NCBI GenBank assembly: GCA_905250025.1
Contig: CAJNOJ010000100.1
Coordinates: 124,001-188,000 of the forward strand
Length of the DNA stretch: 64,000 nucleotides
Direction of reading: 5' to 3'
Source of the DNA: Adineta ricciae
Lineage: Eukaryota; Rotifera; Eurotatoria; Adinetida; Adinetidae
Shown: in pieces, positions 58,670-64,000 of the stretch
How the letters are laid out: every line of letters begins with the position of its first letter
How positions within the stretch are numbered: position 1 is the first letter of the stretch
Program-made: the position numbers and the translations under genes
The notes under the pieces: generated by a model
What the model was told of the DNA's origin: nothing
The model's input: the letters and a program-made list of their open reading frames with translations, nothing else
Database searches by the model: none

Positions 58670-59155
58670 ATACGAAAACCATTATCTGCACTCGTAGAAT
58701 TGAATGTATCACAAGTAGAAACAAATCTCGATGGCCTTCGTCGCAAACTCATTCCTATTCCATTAATCAAGAAGCAGTTCACTGTTCCTATAAGGTAACT
58801 TTTCGGACATCTACTCGATCGAGTACAAAATGGGAGAAGAATTCCACAAGTCATTCAAGTCACACGAACACAGCTACCAATCGTACCTGCCTTCGCAATA
58901 ACTACATATAAAGCACATGGACTCACGATGAACAAAATTGTAGTCGATCTTCAAATTCCATTTCAGACATTGCAAGTAGTGTCAGTATATGTACCACTCA
59001 GCAGAGTGAAGAGAGCGGAACATATAGTCATTCTTCGACCTTTTGATATGAAGGTTCTACCAGTACGACCTTCTCTTGCTCAAGACGCTAGACTGAAACG
59101 TCTAGATGAACTTGACAAAAAGACAAAACGAGAGTGTACCTTTTTCATTTCGTAA
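58670..59155 (+). pseudogene. PIF1-like (superfamily 1) helicase remnant
   Basis: One frame reads ALVELNVSQVETNLDGLRRK, then a TAA, and continues through RTQLPIVPAFAITTYKAHGL, VVDLQIPFQ and SVYVPLSRVKRAEHIVILRP to a stop. PAFAITxxKxxGLT is helicase motif V and YVxLSRVxxxExxxIL is motif VI of PIF1/RecD-type helicases. Such C-termini occur in Helitron Rep-Hel proteins and in PIF1 paralogues. The N-terminal motifs (Walker A and B) are absent and an in-frame stop is present. It is a dead fragment, likely from a transposon, although no Rep domain is visible to prove it. Confidence 0.65.
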
Positions 59156-59627
59156 CTATGTGTAAATCGATACTTTGCTAATAGTCTAGTTTCATGGTAG
59201 GCATATAAAATGTAATATAATTTGAAATGATCTTAAAATAATTATTTATAAATGTTCATTTCCTTTATCTCTATTTACACTTATGTTAATTATTATATAA
59301 TTGTCTGTTTTTCGGCCATTGTACCAAATATTGCCTATCGTGCTTTTTCTGCTTCGTTTTTTGATGTAATCATCCATAATCCTTCTAATTGTATTGGTAT
59401 TTCTTGAAAATATCTAATCTATATGGAAAATAAACTTATATACACAATAATGCATTAAAAATATAACATCCGCAAGCGACATTTCTACGAGAAAGAGCTA
59501 AACGAATCTGCCTCGACAAGCGTTACTTGTCTTCTTATCAAAGAAATACTATCAGTTGTTAACAAAATTCTAACTTTGATAGGACGCGTCAAAACTCTTC
59601 TCACATTAATTCAGATCATGAAATACA
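59156..59627. other. Non-coding AT-rich sequence
   Basis: About 470 bp; nothing supported. Confidence 0.35.
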
Positions 59628-59820
59628 CTCTAAAAAAATAGGAGCTTCACCGAACCTGTATCGAGGGGAAGATCCTTTGAGGTTCCATACCGATTTACTG
59701 AACCGAAAAAAGTTTGATACATTGTGCGCCAATCATGTTTTAGTTCGACAAATCGATATGGAACTCCAGAAGATCTTCCCTTCGATAAAGGTTCGGTAGA
59801 GCTCCTATTTTTTCTAGAGC
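59628..59820. mobile_element. Foldback (hairpin) MITE
   Basis: About 190 bp made of two inverted arms of roughly 70-75 bp. The left arm runs AAAAAATAGGAGCT-CACCGAACCT onwards. The right arm, read in reverse complement, repeats AAAAAATAGGAGCTCTACCG and continues with TATCGA-GGGAAGATC and GTTCCATA-CGATTT. The loop is about 45 bp. No frame. The arms differ at several sites, so it is not newly made. Confidence 0.75.
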
Positions 59821-60628
59821 TTAAGAAAAGGTGTATGCAATTTCATGAGTTAAATTGAACACTGCTGAACTAAGTCCAATAAATAATAATGATCTTCGAT
59901 TTTAAACTAGTAAACACTATTTCAGGAAGCGATGTACAGGAAATATCCGTATCTTCACCGCAGTCTAGAAAGCCCAAAGGCGCAATCAATATGACTCATC
60001 TTCTTCCTGATGGTAGACGCCAATGTAGAGTTGTAGGCAATGACGATGACGGGCCAATTGAAAGCTTTACTTTATGATCTTATGTATGAGAGTCTTCTTC
60101 AGCCTAGGATACACGCCACTGCTGCAATTCGTTTTATTCTCCGATGTTCCCGTAAGAAATACAAGTACTCATTTATACACATATACTTTATGGAAGAAAT
60201 CATCGGTTTTCAGCAACTTGTGCCTGATTCGTTGATTATTACGGCGTTAATAAATCCTTTCTATTCCATTTAATTAAAACACGAAATATTGTTGAAGTAG
60301 ACATTTAAATATCTACAGAATTTAGTTGATTGAAAATGAACGTTCAATAGAAATAGCAACAAAGGACAGATTTCTATTCTTAATACGCCTGACTTACTGG
60401 AAAAACATATCATACACTAGCGTTCTCTGTCCTTTTTTCGTGTTTTCCGCAAAAGTTATTCAGAGGACATCATGGCTTAACAAAGAACTCATTGTCACTG
60501 TCAGTTTGACTATAAAAATTATCATAAATTTGAATTTGCCATCGGAATTTGAAAACATGTGTCGTGAAAAGGTATCATTTCTGTTTTTTTAGTTATTGTA
60601 TAGATACAAATTCTCAGCGAATCTGATA
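59821..60628. other. Inserted block, unassigned
   Basis: Short frames at 59889-60077 (KLVNTISGSDVQEISVSS) and 60326-60592 look weakly coding but have no recognisable motif or splice chain. Confidence 0.3.
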
Positions 60629-60965
60629 ATGACTACGAGCGCAAAGGTGCTAACTGTTAATAACGATGAGGTACAAAACGTGTAGATATTGATCACAATC
60701 CTTTCATTTTGCTTATTATAAAACAAGCCAGTGGACGAAAATGGGAGCAAAAGTGCATTGTTTGAGTACGTACGGAAACTGCAAGATGAAATCAATGATC
60801 GAGACAAGCAAATTGCCAGCCTTCAAGCACTGGTCGATAAGTTAGCTAATGACTTAAGACAATCCAAAGAAAATTGAAAGAAATGGAAGAAGAATTAGCA
60901 AACCGACAACACTTGCAAACAAAGCCAAGCGATAATTCGAATTCTTCAATCGATCGTAATGCATA
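60629..60965 (+). pseudogene. Coiled-coil protein 5' fragment with frameshift, right paralogue
   Basis: Exon 60629-60670 (MTTSAKVLTVNNDE) joins exon 60728 onwards (VDENGSKSALFEYVRKLQDE, IASLQALVDKLANDLRQ). A TGA follows SKEN, but the next frame continues KLKEMEEELANRQHLQTKPS, so one base is missing in an A-run. At 60966 a MITE begins and the coding sequence is lost. It is homologous to the minus-strand fragment at 46741-47031. The heptad pattern indicates a parallel coiled coil like the N-terminal zipper of some kinases, but identity is unknown. Confidence 0.6.
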
Positions 60966-61154
60966 CCCAGGTCAACGAATCCGATGAAATCCGATAGGAT
61001 TCCTGGTGACGGAATTGCATCGGATTCTGACTGGAAAATCCAGTCATTTGTTGCAAATTTTATGAGCGTTATTTTTAGCTAAGTTCGATGATGACCCTTA
61101 GAAAATTCATAAAATCCGCGTTTCGGATCCGAGTATGGGATTTGTTGACCTGAG
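60966..61154. mobile_element. MITE-like element, family B, copy 1
   Basis: 189 bp with ends CCCAGGTCAACGAATCC and GGGATTTGTTGACCTGAG, flanked by TA on both sides. The interior is rich in GATCCGATCGGAT-like palindromes. It truncates a coiled-coil reading frame. Confidence 0.8.
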
Positions 61155-61198
61155 TAGGTACAATTTCACTGGATCGATATCTACATAAAGGCTAGTGT

Positions 61199-61799
61199 GT
61201 TGGTTCAGATCAATAATTCCTTCGTTGATGCAAACTTTGATTCTCAATCATGCGCTTGATTCATATTCATTCTTTTGTGTTGAATTCATCTTATTACTTG
61301 ATTTCTGTGTTTTTTTTTTGTGGAATATGTTTCTATTCACGTATTCAGTTGATTGCATTGTATATTATTGATTCATCTGTACAAAAAACATGCGACGAGG
61401 AATAAAGTTTTTCAATTCAGTCGATTTGTTCTAGAGAAAATAAAGCTGAAGCATAAGAGCTATTGAAATGATTACAGCACAAATAAGGTGCAGTATTGTA
61501 CAACATTCCTATATAAATAAAATAAAAAGTCGGCCTCTGGTCCCTAGAGTTCGACGGGATCTCTTTTTTTCATCCCGGTCCCGATCCCATTGAAATATTT
61601 TTCCGGCATTTTGATAATGACATCATTGTTTACTGATAACATGTGCCCAAATTGTGACCTTTACAAAATAATCTCTCGGTATTAGAATAGGGAGGGTCCC
61701 GATCCCGACAGACTTTACTAGTCCCAACACAGTTGTCATAATGAGCACTACTCTTTTCAAAAAAGCGAATTTCACGTATTATTTATAGCGTTTTACAAT
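61199..61799 (-). repeat. Dispersed flank repeat, copy 3 (inverted), with a GATCCC-rich insertion
   Basis: 61320-61532 and 61743-61795 match, in reverse complement, parts of 42400-43020. Between them, 61546-61740 is unrelated, with GGTCCCGATCCC motifs near each end, and may itself be an inserted short element. The repeat lies just downstream of a coiled-coil fragment, as copy 2 does. Confidence 0.6.
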
Positions 61800-62119
61800 C
61801 CCAGGTCAACAAATCCGATGCTGGATCCGATCGGATCTTACCGGATCCGACCATCCGACAAAATCCGATCGGATATCTGGAAATGGAATTGCATTGGAAT
61901 CCGACTAGAAAAATCCCGTCGGTTGTTGCAAATTTTATGAGCAATCTTTCTAGCTATATTCTATGATGATCCTTAGAAAGTCCAGGAAATCCATGTTTCG
62001 GGTCCGACGAGAGCCGATCGGATCCGAGACCGTCGGAATCCAATGCGATTCCGTCACCAGGATTTCATCGGATCCGTCGAATTCCTGTAGGATCCGAGTA
62101 TGGGATTGTTCGACTTGGG
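61800..62119. mobile_element. MITE-like element, family B, copy 2
   Basis: 320 bp from CCCAGGTCAACAAATCC to GGGATTGTTCGACTTGGG, flanked by AT on each side. It consists largely of repeated GGATCCGAT and CGGATC units. It inserted into the dispersed flank repeat. Confidence 0.8.
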
Positions 62120-62137
62120 ATCTTGAGGGTGCCTTGA

Positions 62138-62318
62138 GAAAAATATTTGCTTCGATGTATACGCTTTCACTAAAGGTCCTCCACAATTATCAGCATTTGT
62201 TCATTCCGGTTCGGAATCGAAGTTCGAAGACTTGCCTACTTCTACTCCGCAAAACAACGAGAAAAAACCTCCGACAACAGAATCGCCCACACCCTCATCC
62301 TGCTATCTATGTTTTGTG
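62138..62318 (+). pseudogene. Internally deleted copy of the fusion gene's linker exon
   Basis: 62138-62297 matches 57097-57260 with about one change in ten, giving GPPQLSAFVHSGSES and PTTESPTPSS. It then jumps to 18-20 bp matching the CTATCTATGTTTTGTGTCAAA region at 57799 and again to the segment matching 57979. The frame is lost at each jump. It represents another, diverged paralogue or a collapsed assembly. Confidence 0.6.
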
Positions 62319-63768
62319 TCAAACAAGAACCATATTTTGTCATCAATCAAATCATTAAAGAAATCATTCTCGATTCCGACGAAATGACTGAAGCCAAAAA
62401 TGAGCTTCTTCATTTCTGCCGGACAGAATATAAAGATAATCCTGAACAATTAGCTTTCATCGAACAATTCGAAACGAATTATCAAAAAGAAGATGTTCTG
62501 CAATTCTTTCAACAACAACAACATTTTCTATACAAAGTTAGTCGAGGAACTTCACTCACTGTTCAACAACTTCTTCTCTTCAATTTAGATGTTAAACAAA
62601 GGCTTTCGCATACCCGAAGTTGATATTCTATTCAAACTGCGTTTGTTCATTCAAAATCTTCATCAATTCATTATTGCATCATCGAACAAGTCAACCTCCT
62701 TCTCAGAACCAATTCACTTCGTCCGAAGATCATGGAGAGATTCTTTTTGAAATCGATGTTTCCAATAGCAATAGTTATATGCTCGTCGACGAACAAGTCT
62801 TAGTTACATTTGGTTTAGTCACACGAGTCATAAGTATTGACAAAGATAAGAACGGAAAGACAATTGTACACTTGACAACCATTACTGGAGATGATCGACA
62901 GTATGACAAGATTATTGAGCCAATGAGAAAAGAAACACGTGCGCCGCATCCATCACTTCGAATTGTGAAATTGTTTGTTGAACTAGAACAGTATTCCTAT
63001 GCAGTTCACCTCGGTCAAATTTTGTTAGCGGACTCTCCGACGGCGAAAAAAGATCCTCTCTTGGCATTGGCACGTACTTATCATTCATTGGGAACAGCGT
63101 TGTATGAAAAAGAAGAATTCGATGAGGCACTCTTTATAATCAAGAAATCTCATGAGATTTACTTACGATTTCTTCCTGAAGATGCGCCGCAGTTATCACC
63201 AACATGGAATAATATGGGTTCGATCTATTTACGACAGGGAAATACTGAACTAGCATTGGAATATCATCAACGTGCCTTGAATATTCAGTTGAAATCACCT
63301 AGCCCAGATCTTCCATCGATCATCTCCTATTCAAATAATATTGGCGGAGTTTACTTAAAACTAGAACGGTATGATGAAGCACTTGTTCACTTTAAACGTG
63401 CCTTACAAATTGAAGTACAAACTCTACCGAAAAATCATCCAGAACTAGCAGGAACTTATCATCGCATTGGTGGTGTTTACTTTCGACAGAATAATTACGA
63501 AAAGGCACTGGAATATTACGACAAAACCCTCGAAATTGAACTGGCTGCTTTACCCGATCGTCATCCCACAGTTGCTGTCACGTATCATAATCGTGGCACA
63601 GCTTTAGAAGGTCTAGGCAGACTCGAAGAGGCTGTTGAAAGTGCCGAGAAAGCTGTAGAGCGTTTATTGAAGACTCTCCCGAAAGACCACACGCAAGTAC
63701 GAATGAATCAAGCGTATGTCGATCGATTAAAACAAAAACTATGGGTTAAACAATTGTTTACTACTTAA
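62319..63768 (+). CDS. ART-like / TPR 3' part of the right fusion gene
   Basis: Exon up to 62536 repeats the end of 55433-58191 exactly. After an intron (62537-62588) it continues MLNKGFRIPEVDILFKLRLF. The first half of the ADP-ribosyltransferase-like domain, including the R and S motifs present in weakened form at 48.1-49.8 kb, is missing, and the frame shifts by one. From about 62690 the frame is open to 63768: ILFEIDVSNSN, VDEQVLVTFGLVTRVISI, then about six TPRs (WNNMGSIYLRQGNTELALEY, SNNIGGVYLKLERYDEALVH, YHRIGGVYFRQNNYEKALEY) and a stop after KQLFTT. The TPR array should bind other proteins. Whether the frameshift is real or an assembly error is unresolved. Confidence 0.7.
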
Positions 63769-64000
63769 AATCACTTTCACTCGTTTTATTCGCAACTATT
63801 TCTAGAAATAAACCAGATTTGTTTTGTTTTTTAATCGATTATCGAATGGATTTTTCTTGTGATAATAAACTCTTTTTTATAATAGACATCAATCCTAAAT
63901 CAACAAGTCATGTCGATTGAATTTTCCTTTCTTACTCGGCAGATATTTCTAGAGAGTTCGATTGCAGGTTGATCTATATTGGAAATGAATCGACGATTAT
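63769..64000. other. 3' flank of the fusion gene
   Basis: AATAAA occurs within the first 120 bp. Nothing else is seen before the window ends. Confidence 0.4.

Noticed and set aside
60629-60965. Programmed ribosomal frameshift in the coiled-coil gene
   Set aside because: The paralogue needs a shift in the opposite direction at a similar place, and no slippery heptamer with a downstream structure was evident.
58197-62318. Real 4-kb transposon insertion into the right fusion gene
   Set aside because: No terminal repeats or target duplication frame the block, and the exact 219-bp duplication beside an N is better explained by assembly.

Overview
The window looks like nuclear DNA of a bdelloid rotifer (Rotaria / Adineta / Philodina type). 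This is inferred from four things: AT-rich DNA with dense genes whose introns are mostly about 45-70 bp with GT..AG ends; two genes of the bdelloid-expanded ART-TPR type; a membrane-anchored pentapeptide-repeat protein and an intronless rhodopsin-like GPCR; and an intronless secreted glycoside hydrolase that looks horizontally acquired. Exon structures were built by eye and checked by reading phase; none was confirmed by transcripts or database search. I see no tRNA, rRNA or CRISPR array.

Region 1 (1-9.4 kb) is a mosaic. It holds a clean central piece of importin-5 (1-1348), a second importin-5 piece (6250-6564) and a misplaced third scrap (5667-5822). Between them are degraded copies of genes found intact further right, a complete six-intron gene of unknown function, and two nearly identical 299-bp MITE-like elements. 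Single N bases at 1349, 6565 and 58197 each lie beside a duplicated segment, so they probably mark assembly joins.

Region 2 (9.4-24.3 kb) is gene-dense and mostly intact: a divergent pair of proteins with an HGT-type, possibly PARP-like domain, a secreted EGF-GH43 protein, a membrane-anchored S1/P1 nuclease, a small membrane protein next to RANGRF/MOG1, and a ubiquitin-linked trio (F-box protein, membrane RING protein, E2 enzyme).

Region 3 (24.3-32.7 kb) has a tandem duplication of a small gene with CRE and TATA promoter motifs, a pentapeptide-repeat membrane protein, and a nine-exon matrix metalloproteinase with a tail-anchored VAP/MSP-like gene nested on the opposite strand in its third intron.

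Region 4 (32.7-48 kb) is gene-poor: AT-rich non-coding DNA, simple repeats, a decayed gene, a GPCR, an AIM24-family gene and a frameshifted coiled-coil gene.

Region 5 (48-64 kb) is the most unusual. Two paralogous genes point away from each other around an RFFL/RNF34-like RING gene. Each joins an ERICH3-like N-terminus (DUF4590) through small phase-compatible exons to a bdelloid N-terminal domain, a degenerate ADP-ribosyltransferase domain and a TPR tail. A coiled-coil gene and its 3' flank also occur in inverted copies on the two sides, so this looks like an old inverted segmental duplication. The right-hand copy is interrupted by about 4 kb that carries a PIF1-like helicase remnant and several MITEs.
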